Shown: positions 15,254-23,386 of the stretch, piece by piece
How positions within the stretch are numbered: position 1 is the first letter of the stretch
Layout: the number at the start of each line of letters is the position of its first letter
Assembly: GCA_964474655.1 (NCBI GenBank)
Contig: CAYYTU010000025.1
Span: forward strand, 1-41,522
Source: CAYYTU01 sp964474655
GTDB taxonomy: Bacteria > Chloroflexota > Anaerolineae > B4-G1
Length of the DNA stretch: 41,522 nt
Reading direction: 5' to 3'
Notes under the pieces: generated by a model
The model's input: the letters and a program-made list of their open reading frames with translations, nothing else
What the model was told of the DNA's origin: nothing
Database searches by the model: none
Translations under genes and position numbers: made by a program

Positions 15254-18200
15254 TAAGCGCTTTCTGTAGATTTTGATAGTGCGCGATGACGTCCGTCGTG
15301 AGCCAATCGTCCGCCGTGAGCGGCTTCTGCCACGCCGACGGATCGTCGGCGACGTAACGCTTGCTCCAGTCGATGAGGTAGCTTTCCGGCAGCAGATGCA
15401 TCCGCAGGCTACCAAACCCCAGGTAGCGGCTCTTGCCCATCTTGTGCGCCAATCCAGGCTCCAGCGTCGCCGTCCAGAGGAGCCGTTGCAGCTCCTCGTC
15501 CTCCAGGTTCCAGAAGCGGATGGCGAAGCGAGCGCGGGCGCCCGGCAGGATCGCACGGCAGTAATTCGCCTGGACGGTGTCCGGCTTGAAACCATTCAGG
15601 TGCTCGACGATGGGCGCCAACGGGGCGTGGGGAAAGACGCGCCACTGCCCGGCGATGTGCTCCTGAGGCACCGAGCTGCCCTCGGCGAAGGTCCACTCCT
15701 CGCCCGTGTAGCGCCAGCCGGCGTAGGGATACGGCACCTTGAACCAGGCCAGCTCGGGCTCATCGAAGAAGCCGAAGTCGACCGAAAGGCGTCCCATCAG
15801 GGCCTGGTTCTGGCCCGGCCCCACGAAGCCAAACAGGCTATCGGCCGGGTTCAGGTCGCGCAAGTTCGTGCTTGGCTCGGCCGAGTCGCTGGCAATAGTG
15901 TAGACGTGCCGCAGCAGGCCCTTGAGGCTCTGGCTGGGCAGGGCGTAGGTTCTGTCTGCGGGGCGAGCGTCGGCCGCTGGCGGGGTCATCGAGAAGAAAT
16001 CCCACCCGTTGACGACCTCCCCGTCGAGTCTGGCCCGATGGGAAGGCTCACCGCTCTCCTGGATGTGGATTGGCGTCAACGCCTCGGCCTCCACGAAGAG
16101 CATCCCGCAATGCCCGCCAAAGGAGCGATGCGAGATAAACCCGGCGTCGGCCCGGGGCGGCACGTAGACGGATTGCTGGAGCTCCAGCGAACCGAGTACG
16201 TCCAGGACCTCGGCCGCACCCGAGCCATCCAACGAGAGACGGTACCAGGCACCCTCCTGCGTCGGTTGCTGATCGCCAAACAACGCCTCGGTGATTGAAC
16301 CCACATCGCCCGTCAACCAGGTCACTTCCTCCACCTCAGCCTCGACCCAGCCAAAGCCGCTGGTCTTTTCGCCGCCCAGCGGGATATCCCCACGCTGGAA
16401 ATCGTTCAGCAAGTGGAGCAAGACAGCGATGGCGTCCCGATCGCCCCGCGAGATGTCCTGGATATCCAGCCGAAGCCGAAAGTTCAGATGATCGCCATAA
16501 GCAAAGAGATAATCGCGCTTAGCGGCCTCCACCGGCTGACCGGTCTTGCTGTTCATCTTGACGCCATCCATCGAGCACCAGGCCCGCTTGGGATCGCACG
16601 GGTCAGTGAGGTAAGCATCGGAGAAGAAGACGAGACCGCGCTGTCCCTGGGCGCCGAATAGCCGCTCAATGACATCCTGCGTTTTGCGAGTCTCCCCCCA
16701 GAGCGTCTTGAGGATCTGGGTGGCGCGCTTCCGGAAAGCCCCCTTGATGGTGCTGCCGGGCACGTAAGATTCCCACGCGCCATCTCCTTTGCGCGACGGC
16801 GACCAAGAGAGCATCCGCATAAAGACCGTGTCGTAAGGCTTGCCGTATTCGCGGGAGACCTCCTGCCCGTGCGGCCCGCCGGCTCGGAAGTCGATGTTGT
16901 AGGGTTGAGCCAGCTCCTGCCGCGCCCGCTCGCGGTACGTCTCCAGAAAGTCGATGAAGTTGCGGTCGTTGGTGATGCTCTTGCTCAGATTACGGCGGTT
17001 CATCATATACTTGTACTTGACGTCGCGGTGGTCGGCGAGGAAGCTCTGCCACGCGGCAGTGCTGATACCTTCGGGCGGGCGGCTGGGATCGTTCCACTGC
17101 GCCTCGCTGATCGCCCCATCCCGCAGCATCTTTTTGATCTGAAGGTGCTCGCGGCGGGTCTCAATCTCCTCGTCCACCCAGATGTCGCTCTGCTGGAGGT
17201 GAACCTGCTGATCGACCATCTGATAGAGCTGGGGCAGAACCTGGATGCAAGCATCGGTAAGGGTCCGCGTCATCTCCGCTTCATCATCAATCTGCTCGGC
17301 CAGCTGCTCGCTCAGCGCCGGGTCCAGTCCAATGCTATCGACGATCTGTTGCCAGGCCTCCTGATCGAACGCCTCCACCTCGCGACGATCCCGCTCCATC
17401 GCATCGAGCACGCGCCCCGCCATATTGGCCTTCTCGCCCAGCGCCTCGACGAAGGCTTCCTCGGCGGCTTCCTTGCTGGAGAAGGATTTTTCACACAGAG
17501 GCTGCACGGCCTTGATCGCGGACTTGGCCAGCCCGTAGCGCCCTTTGCCCAGCTTCTTGAGCGCCTTCTCCGTAAGAATCCAGACTTCGCGCTCGCCGGT
17601 GGATCGTTCCTGTAGCCAGACGGCGATAATACGAGGCAGGTTACGGCTCAGCTTAATCTTCCAATCCTCCGGGCTGAGCACGGGGCCGGCGACGGCCATC
17701 TTAAGCCGCTCGCGGACTGGGTCCGGCAGGCCACGCATCGCCTCCACCAGAACTTGTCCTTCGACGGCCACAAACTCCGGCTTCTCTGGATCGACTTTGC
17801 CCCAGTTCCAGCCGACTAACACCGGATTGAGGGCGTCAAACGACAACGTAACTCGCAAGTGGTTGGCCTCGGAGCGAATCTCGGGCACCGTCGTCGGCGT
17901 CCCGCCCGGCAGGTCCATCTCCAGACGCACCCGACCCAGCCCCTTGCTCTTCCCGGCCCCAAACCAGAAGCGTCCCTCCTTCAGCTCCTGCAGGAGGTAG
18001 TAGAGCTTAGCAGCATTGTCACCCTGTTCCAGGACGCGCTCGCCGACCCGCATTTCGAAGTCGAAGACAGCGTTGCGAAAGACAGTCTCCATCTTATAGT
18101 TAGCGTTCGCCTCAGCTGCCCAGCGATCCTCGTCCAGCTTGATGCCCATCCGAACGCCGAAGAAACGGTCAGAGGGATAGCTATCCTTCTGCAGCTGACA

Positions 18201-18458
18201 AGAGACCTGGGTGATCAAGCCATCAGGCATCCGCTCGCCGTAAAGGCGCCGCCACTGCTCGTTCAGCAGACCGATGTTATCGCCCCGACGCGCCTCGCCG
18301 ATGAAAGCGTCCATCAGATACGATGCCGTGCCGGATATCTCCCCGGCCAGGGAGACCAGGCGCTTTTCCCCGTCGCCATCGCGGGTGAACAGCGTCTTGC
18401 GGGCATTGCCCCGGTAGATCGGGGTTTCTGCAATCAAATTACCTTTCAGAAGCATCAT
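15237..18458 (-). CDS. Three-RAMP (Cas7-like) fusion protein
   Basis: A 1073-residue protein with three RAMP units. RAMP1: first strand near 4-16 (LKGNLIAETPIY), Gly-rich loop GAGKSKGLGR at 167-176. RAMP2: first strand at 201-216 (LRVTLSFDALNPVLVG), helix motif YVPGSTIKGAFR at 565-576, LFGAQG at 600-605, Gly-rich loop LGGEKTSGFGW at 694-704; a largely helical insertion of about 340 residues splits its first strand from its helix motif. RAMP3: strand at 786-799, ALPSQSLKGLLR at 839-850, LFGFVG at 875-880, loop GKSRYLGFGS at 1008-1017; it resembles the TIGR03986 family. A GAGGAGG site lies 3-6 bases before two adjacent ATGs. Such chains form crRNA backbones in type III systems. Confidence 0.85.
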   Translation of the reverse strand: MMLLKGNLIAETPIYRGNARKTLFTRDGDGEKRLVSLAGEISGTASYLMDAFIGEARRGDNIGLLNEQWRRLYGERMPDGLITQVSCQLQKDSYPSDRFFGVRMGIKLDEDRWAAEANANYKMETVFRNAVFDFEMRVGERVLEQGDNAAKLYYLLQELKEGRFWFGAGKSKGLGRVRLEMDLPGGTPTTVPEIRSEANHLRVTLSFDALNPVLVGWNWGKVDPEKPEFVAVEGQVLVEAMRGLPDPVRERLKMAVAGPVLSPEDWKIKLSRNLPRIIAVWLQERSTGEREVWILTEKALKKLGKGRYGLAKSAIKAVQPLCEKSFSSKEAAEEAFVEALGEKANMAGRVLDAMERDRREVEAFDQEAWQQIVDSIGLDPALSEQLAEQIDDEAEMTRTLTDACIQVLPQLYQMVDQQVHLQQSDIWVDEEIETRREHLQIKKMLRDGAISEAQWNDPSRPPEGISTAAWQSFLADHRDVKYKYMMNRRNLSKSITNDRNFIDFLETYRERARQELAQPYNIDFRAGGPHGQEVSREYGKPYDTVFMRMLSWSPSRKGDGAWESYVPGSTIKGAFRKRATQILKTLWGETRKTQDVIERLFGAQGQRGLVFFSDAYLTDPCDPKRAWCSMDGVKMNSKTGQPVEAAKRDYLFAYGDHLNFRLRLDIQDISRGDRDAIAVLLHLLNDFQRGDIPLGGEKTSGFGWVEAEVEEVTWLTGDVGSITEALFGDQQPTQEGAWYRLSLDGSGAAEVLDVLGSLELQQSVYVPPRADAGFISHRSFGGHCGMLFVEAEALTPIHIQESGEPSHRARLDGEVVNGWDFFSMTPPAADARPADRTYALPSQSLKGLLRHVYTIASDSAEPSTNLRDLNPADSLFGFVGPGQNQALMGRLSVDFGFFDEPELAWFKVPYPYAGWRYTGEEWTFAEGSSVPQEHIAGQWRVFPHAPLAPIVEHLNGFKPDTVQANYCRAILPGARARFAIRFWNLEDEELQRLLWTATLEPGLAHKMGKSRYLGFGSLRMHLLPESYLIDWSKRYVADDPSAWQKPLTADDWLTTDVIAHYQNLQKALNAESI

Positions 18459-18471
18459 TTACCTCCTCAGA

Positions 18472-18564
18472 TAGTTAATACCTTGACTCCTGCACTTTTC
18501 AAATTTTGAGGACCAGAGACTTCCGAAGTCTGGGGACGCTAAACTGCAGGAGTTTAGTTAATAC
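18472..18564. mobile_element. MITE-like micro-element upstream of the RAMP operon
   Basis: Identical 10-base direct repeats (TAGTTAATAC at 18472-18481 and 18555-18564) flank a 73-base segment. Just inside are perfect 9-base inverted repeats (ACTCCTGCA 18486-18494, TGCAGGAGT 18545-18553). The centre has the palindrome AGACTTC-C-GAAGTCT (18517-18531). The layout matches a target duplication around a tiny non-autonomous transposon, although the inverted repeats are not quite terminal. Alternatively these are operator sites for the RAMP operon, whose start lies at 18458. Confidence 0.45.
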
Positions 18565-18579
18565 GTTGCCACCGTGCGG

Positions 18580-19017
18580 TTACCGCTCCAGCATCAGCGT
18601 CACGGGGCCGTCATTGTGGATCTCGACCATCATCATCGCGCCGAAGACGCCCTCTTCGACCGGGACGCCATAACCCCGCAGCGCCTCGGTAAAGTGATCG
18701 ACCAACGGTTCGGCGACCTCGGGGGGCGCGGCGTCGCCGAAGCTGGGACGCCGGCCCTTGCTGGCATCGGCGTAGAGCGTGAACTGGGAGACGACCAGGG
18801 CTTCGCCCCCAGCATCAAGCAGGCCGACGTTCATCCGGCCCTCACGATCCTCAAAGATGCGCAGGCCGGCAATCTTGCGGGCCAGCCACTCGGCCTCTTC
18901 CTCTGTATCGTCGTGGGTGACGCCCACCAGCACCACCACGCCCTCGTCGATAGCGCCGACGACCTCGCCGTCGACGCTGACGGATGCCTCGCTAACGCGT
19001 TGTATCAATGCTCGCAT
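18580..19017 (-). CDS. dtd: D-aminoacyl-tRNA deacylase
   Basis: A 145-residue homodimeric enzyme that removes D-amino acids (and glycine from tRNA-Ala) from mischarged tRNA. Both diagnostic motifs are present: SQFTLYAD at 77-84 followed by KGRRPSF, and NDGPVT at 135-140 (Gly-cisPro dipeptide). Length is normal. The gene lies between trpS and the RAMP module on the same strand, a natural partner for the synthetase genes in the window. A 160-base gap separates it from trpS, with no obvious promoter. Confidence 0.96.
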   Translation of the reverse strand: MRALIQRVSEASVSVDGEVVGAIDEGVVVLVGVTHDDTEEEAEWLARKIAGLRIFEDREGRMNVGLLDAGGEALVVSQFTLYADASKGRRPSFGDAAPPEVAEPLVDHFTEALRGYGVPVEEGVFGAMMMVEIHNDGPVTLMLER

Positions 19018-19177
19018 ATCACCTCTTTTCTATGTTGTCTTGGATTCAACCGTCAAGCGTGATGCTCTCAAGGGGCTGTAAGACTGGGAAGTCTACGGGA
19101 ATAATGTACGCCGGCCTTCGAGACTGCTCGTATCAGCACAATCTGATGAGTAAAGCCCCCGATCTCGTCCGACGACC

Positions 19178-20167
19178 TCAAGGCAGCTGGATCGCCTCGC
19201 GGACCTCGCCCATCACCTGAGAGGCGATGTCGGAGGCGCGGCGAGCACCCTGATCCAGGATCTCCCAGACGTGGTCGGGGGCGGCGCTCAGCTCGGCCCG
19301 TCGCGCGCGGAAAGGCGCGAAGTATTCGGCCAGGTTCTTGGCGAAGAGATTCTTGCATGCCACACAGCCGATGTCGGCGTTGCGGCACTCGACCTCGATC
19401 CGATCGACGTCATCGGGCGAGAAGACGCCGTGCAGCGTGAAGACGTTGCACACCTCCGGGCGACCGGGGTCCGAAAGGCGGCGGCGCTGGGGGTCGGTGA
19501 CCATCGTCATCACACGCTCCTCGATCTGCTCTGGGGAAGCGGCGATCTCAATGTGGTTGTTCAGCGACTTACTCATCTTGTTCTCGCCATCAAGGCCCAG
19601 CACCTTGGGGAACTCGGTGAATTTAGGCTCAGGCTCAATCAACACCTCGCCATAGCGGCGGTTGAACTTACGCACGATATCACGCGTGAACTCCAGGTGC
19701 GGCTTCTGATCGACGCCGACCGGGACCGTATCGGCTTTGTAGAGCGTAATGTCGGCGGCCATCAACACCGGATAGCCCACCAGCCCGTAGTTGACGTTTT
19801 CCGGGTGATGGCGAACCTTCTCCTTGAAGGTCGGCAAGCGCGTCAGCCGTCCCAGCGGCGTGACCATCGAAAGCAACGTATGGAGCTCGGCCACTTGCGG
19901 TACGTGTGATTGAATGAAGAGGATCGTATCGCGCTCTTCCGGGTCGATCCCGGCCGCCAGCCAATCGAGCGCCATCTCATAGGTCCATTCGCGCAGCTTG
20001 CTGGTATCCTCCAGCGTGGTGAGAGCGTGCAAGTCGACGATGCAGTAGATGCAATCGTAATTGTCTTGCAGGGCGACGTAGTTGCGAATCGCGCCCAGAT
20101 AGTTACCCAAATGTTGGCGCCCGGTCGGGCGGGCGCCGGAAAAAACGCGGCCTTTCTTGGAACTCAT
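19178..20167 (-). CDS. trpS: Tryptophanyl-tRNA synthetase with Fe-S-type Cys motif
   Basis: Attaches tryptophan to tRNA-Trp. The 329-residue class Ic synthetase has a HLGN signature at 19-22 (in TGRQHLGNYLGA) and KMSKS at 197-201. The C-terminal domain has four Cys at 240, 261, 268 and 271, spacing C-x20-C-x6-C-x2-C. This closely matches the [4Fe-4S] ligands of Thermotoga maritima TrpRS (C-x22-C-x6-C-x2-C), so an Fe-S cluster near the anticodon-binding region is likely. An AAGGAGG site sits about 12 bases upstream of the ATG. A weak TTGCCT/TATGCA promoter is seen in the 156-base gap before it. Confidence 0.96.
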   Translation of the reverse strand: MSSKKGRVFSGARPTGRQHLGNYLGAIRNYVALQDNYDCIYCIVDLHALTTLEDTSKLREWTYEMALDWLAAGIDPEERDTILFIQSHVPQVAELHTLLSMVTPLGRLTRLPTFKEKVRHHPENVNYGLVGYPVLMAADITLYKADTVPVGVDQKPHLEFTRDIVRKFNRRYGEVLIEPEPKFTEFPKVLGLDGENKMSKSLNNHIEIAASPEQIEERVMTMVTDPQRRRLSDPGRPEVCNVFTLHGVFSPDDVDRIEVECRNADIGCVACKNLFAKNLAEYFAPFRARRAELSAAPDHVWEILDQGARRASDIASQVMGEVREAIQLP

Positions 20168-20323
20168 CGTGGGAAAATTCCTCCTTCAACTTTTACATTT
20201 GCATAGTGTACCACAGGAGCAAGGCAAGAGCAAGAAGATACCCACAGCGACACGGAGAATGCATAAATATACAAAGCAGCTCACTGGAACAGGCAAGCCG
20301 CTTCACAGTCTTCCTACGCAGTG

Positions 20324-20698
20324 TCACTGCGCCACGACGAAGGCGACGGCGTGCTGATCGGTGTGGGATAGGCTGACGGCCCACTCGGTAAGGCCAAGCT
20401 TCTCGGCCCGTTCGGCAGCTCGACCGTAGAGCCGCACGAGCGGCTTGCCACGCCCGTCACCGACGATCTCGGCCTCGCGCCAGCCGATGCCATCGCGGGC
20501 CATCATCCGCATTCCCACGCCCAACGCCTTTGCCACCGCCTCCTTGGCCGCGAAGCGAGCGGCCAGCTCGTGCGGACGCCGGCGAGCATAGGCCACCTCA
20601 GAGGGGGTGAAGACCCGCTCCAGGAAACGCTCGCCGTACCGCTCCAGAATACGTTCGACGCGAGGGATTTCTACCAGATCGACGCCAGTGGTGAGCAT
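20324..20698 (-). CDS. acpS: Holo-[acyl-carrier-protein] synthase
   Basis: A 124-residue trimeric phosphopantetheinyl transferase that activates acyl carrier protein with coenzyme A. The N-terminal GVDLVEIPR contains the Mg-binding Asp; the second motif is FAAKEAVAKALG with its conserved Glu and Lys. The end (SLSHTDQHAVAFV) matches the family. Start ATG 20698 was chosen because the extended frame to 20776 reads through repeat-like intergenic sequence and lacks homology. Ribosome site is weak. It follows the M16 pair on the same strand. Confidence 0.94.
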   Translation of the reverse strand: MLTTGVDLVEIPRVERILERYGERFLERVFTPSEVAYARRRPHELAARFAAKEAVAKALGVGMRMMARDGIGWREAEIVGDGRGKPLVRLYGRAAERAEKLGLTEWAVSLSHTDQHAVAFVVAQ

Positions 20699-20735
20699 AG
20701 GAATGGCCTTGGGTTTAAGGTTCAGGTTGTAGGCT

Positions 20736-22025
20736 TCAGGCTGACGACGGCCCTGCGATGGCGAGGGCGTACGCATCGGGATCGAGCCAGCGCTGGGCCA
20801 CGGCCTGCACCTGCTCGACCGTGATGCTGTTGATCATCTCGGCGTAACGCTGCAGGTAATCCAGCCCCAGCCCATAGCGCTCCATACTGCGGATGGTGCC
20901 CGCTACGCCCTCGTTGGTCTCCAAGTGGAGCGGCATGCTGCCGGTGATGTAGGCCTTGCTATCGCTCAGCTCCTCCTCACTCACCGGTTCCTCGCAGATA
21001 CGCCGAATCTCGGCCCGGATGCTCTTGACCGCGCGCTCGACGTTGATCGGATCGACTCCGGCGATGACACGCCACGGCCCCGGACCCGGCCCGCCACTCA
21101 ATCGACTATACGAAGAATAAGCCAGGCCCTGCTCGTCGCGCACCTTCTCGCCCAAGCGGCCCATCAGTCCAAAGACACCCAGGATCGTGTTGCACATCCG
21201 CGCCTCCAAATAATCCGACGCGGTGCGCGCCGGGCCAGGGTAGCCCAGCACCAGGTTGGCCTGGGTCTTATCGGGCACTGGAACGAAGCGCTCACGGACG
21301 TCGTCGATGGGCGGGACCTCCGAGAGCGGGTCGCGGTCGTAGGTCTGCCCCTCCCAATCGCCGAAAGCGGCCTCGAGCTGAGCCAGCGCCTCGTCCGTTT
21401 CCACCGCCCCGACCACGACCACCACCATCCCTTCGGCCCGGTCGCCGGCCCCGGGCGAGGGCCCATAGCCGCCGGCGTAGAAATCGACCAAGTCATCGCG
21501 CGTGATCGCCTTGATCGTTTCGGGATAGCCGCTGGGGCTGATAGCGTAGGGGTGATTCTCCGGATAGGCCAATTCGTAGAACGTCAAGTTTGCCATCCGG
21601 CTCGTGTCGTGGACGCGCTCCGCCAGATCGGTCAGGATCTCACCGCGCACTTTCTCCACTTCGTTGGCGGGGAATGTAGGCTGCCGGAGCACGTCGGCCA
21701 ACAGATCGAACATCAGGGGCAGATCCTCGGCCAGGCTCTTGGCCCCGAAGCTGGTGGAATGGGTGCCGCCGCTGACGCCCATGCTGGCGCCGACGGCCTC
21801 CATCGCCTTGTAGATCTCCTCAAAGGTACGGTCCTCGGTGCCGCGCATCAGCGCATCGGCGGTGAAGTCGGCCAAGCCAGCCTGCTCGCGCGGCTCATCG
21901 TAGGCGCCCACGCCCAGATAGCCGGTCACCACCACCGAGGGGCTGGCGTGATTCTCGCGCACCAGGGCGATGATGCCGTTGGGCAGCTCACGGCGCGTGA
22001 TGTCATCGGGTCCAGGGATGGTCAT
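20736..22025 (-). CDS. M16-family protein lacking the zinc motif (inactive partner)
   Basis: A 429-residue protein with the two-lobed M16 fold. The usual HxxEH position is occupied by EQAGLADFTADAL, so the zinc ligands are absent. The C-terminal lobe retains the family's Gly-rich and Arg/Tyr substrate-clamp segment (RDEQGLAYSSYSR). It lies 44 bases after a gene encoding an M16 protein with an intact site; such active/inactive pairs form heterodimers like mitochondrial processing peptidase. ATG 22025 has a GAGAGGAG site seven bases upstream. The upstream gap contains GGTTACAGGTTGCAG-type repeats. Confidence 0.92.
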   Translation of the reverse strand: MTIPGPDDITRRELPNGIIALVRENHASPSVVVTGYLGVGAYDEPREQAGLADFTADALMRGTEDRTFEEIYKAMEAVGASMGVSGGTHSTSFGAKSLAEDLPLMFDLLADVLRQPTFPANEVEKVRGEILTDLAERVHDTSRMANLTFYELAYPENHPYAISPSGYPETIKAITRDDLVDFYAGGYGPSPGAGDRAEGMVVVVVGAVETDEALAQLEAAFGDWEGQTYDRDPLSEVPPIDDVRERFVPVPDKTQANLVLGYPGPARTASDYLEARMCNTILGVFGLMGRLGEKVRDEQGLAYSSYSRLSGGPGPGPWRVIAGVDPINVERAVKSIRAEIRRICEEPVSEEELSDSKAYITGSMPLHLETNEGVAGTIRSMERYGLGLDYLQRYAEMINSITVEQVQAVAQRWLDPDAYALAIAGPSSA

Positions 22026-22069
22026 TGATCTCCTCTCAAGGGTTACAGGTTGCAGATTGCAGCGTAGTG

Positions 22070-23386
22070 TTATGCTTCGTTGGGCACGTACCAACCGACG
22101 GTGCGATTGGAGCGCCGAAGGTACGTCTGCGCCACGCGCTGCACGTCCTCGACGGTGACGGCGCTGAGACGATCCAGGTACGCCTCGGCCCAGGTGTGAT
22201 CGGCGAAGATCTCGCTGAACCCCAGCCACATCGCCTGACCGGTCACCGACTCGCTGGAGTAGGCGAACTGGGCCTGGGCCTGCTTGATGGCTTTGTCGAC
22301 CTCCTCCTGGGTGACGGAGTTATCGATTACGAGCGTCAACTGATCCTCGATCGCCTCCTCCACCTCCTGCGGCATGTGATCGGGCCGCACGACGACCGAA
22401 AGCAGGTAGACGAATGGGTCGACAGTGGGCAGCAGTGAGCCGGAGACGTCGACAGCCAGCTCGCCATCCACCAGGGCTTTGTAGAGCCGGCTGCTCTTGT
22501 TGGTCAGACCGCCGCCCATAAACGTCATCGCGCTGGCGCCAGTGAGAATGGCGTTCAGCACCGTCAGGGCAAAGAAGTCAGGCTCGCGGACGGTGGGGGC
22601 GCGGAAGGCCAGTTTGAGATAGGGCACGAACCCCTCCCGCTCGACCACCACCCGACGCTCGCCGCGCTGGGGCGGCTCGACAGCCGTCACCTCCGGCACC
22701 GGATCGCCGGCTGGCACGTCGCCGAAGTGTTCTTCGATCAGCGCCACCATCTCGTCGGCGTCGAAATCGCCCACCGCGACAGCGATGGCATTGTTAGGGA
22801 CGTAATAGGTGCGATAGTGCTGGTAGAGCTGCTGGCGCGTGATCGTCTCCAGATCGCACAGATGACCGATGGCGGGATGACCGTAGGAATGGACGCGCAG
22901 CGCCGCGCCCATCAGCTCTTCGCTGAGCAGAAAGCCGGGGTTGTTCTCCGCGCCCTGCCGCTCGCTGATGATGACGGTCCGCTCGGCGGCCACCTCTTCC
23001 GGGTCGAAGTCAGCGTTGACCATTCGATCGGCCTCAATCTGGAGCGAGAGCGCGATGCGTTCGGCCGGCAGGGTAGCGTAATACGTGGTGAAGTCGTACC
23101 ATGTGGCTCCGTTGAAAGTCCCACCCTCGCGTGCAATCGCTTTCTGGGCCACGCTTTTGGGGAAGGTGGGCGTGCCCTTGAAGAGCATATGCTCGACCCA
23201 GTGAGAGATGCCCGTCATCCCTACGTGCTCGTTGCGGCTCCCCACTCGGTACCAGACCCAGAAGCTGGCCACCGGCGCGGCGTGCGCCTCTTTTACCAGC
23301 ACGCTCAGGCCGTTGGGCAGTTCCGTCTGGACGAAGCGTCCGTCGGAAGGTGCTGTGTTTGTCGCGGGGGGATTTGCTGTCGCCAT
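22070..23386 (-). CDS. M16-family zinc metallopeptidase (active partner)
   Basis: A 438-residue pitrilysin-type protease. The inverted zinc site is HWVEH (His62, Glu65, His66) in GISHWVEHMLFKGT, with the distal Glu in the ERTVIISE helix. It probably degrades small peptides or processes signal fragments together with the zinc-less M16 protein encoded next. No signal peptide is visible. ATG 23386 was preferred to a GTG one codon upstream because AGGAG then sits at a workable distance. The start overlaps the ugd stop by one base (TGATG), so the genes are coupled. Confidence 0.94.
   Translation of the reverse strand: MATANPPATNTAPSDGRFVQTELPNGLSVLVKEAHAAPVASFWVWYRVGSRNEHVGMTGISHWVEHMLFKGTPTFPKSVAQKAIAREGGTFNGATWYDFTTYYATLPAERIALSLQIEADRMVNADFDPEEVAAERTVIISERQGAENNPGFLLSEELMGAALRVHSYGHPAIGHLCDLETITRQQLYQHYRTYYVPNNAIAVAVGDFDADEMVALIEEHFGDVPAGDPVPEVTAVEPPQRGERRVVVEREGFVPYLKLAFRAPTVREPDFFALTVLNAILTGASAMTFMGGGLTNKSSRLYKALVDGELAVDVSGSLLPTVDPFVYLLSVVVRPDHMPQEVEEAIEDQLTLVIDNSVTQEEVDKAIKQAQAQFAYSSESVTGQAMWLGFSEIFADHTWAEAYLDRLSAVTVEDVQRVAQTYLRRSNRTVGWYVPNEA

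Noticed and set aside
12353..18600. CRISPR array beside the RAMP module
   Set aside because: No regularly spaced direct repeats were found in or around the operon. The only repeats (18472-18564) are a single pair of 10-mers.
20925..22028. Long plus-strand open frame opposite the M16 gene
   Set aside because: Antisense shadow of a high-GC gene; His/Gly-rich composition and no recognisable motif.
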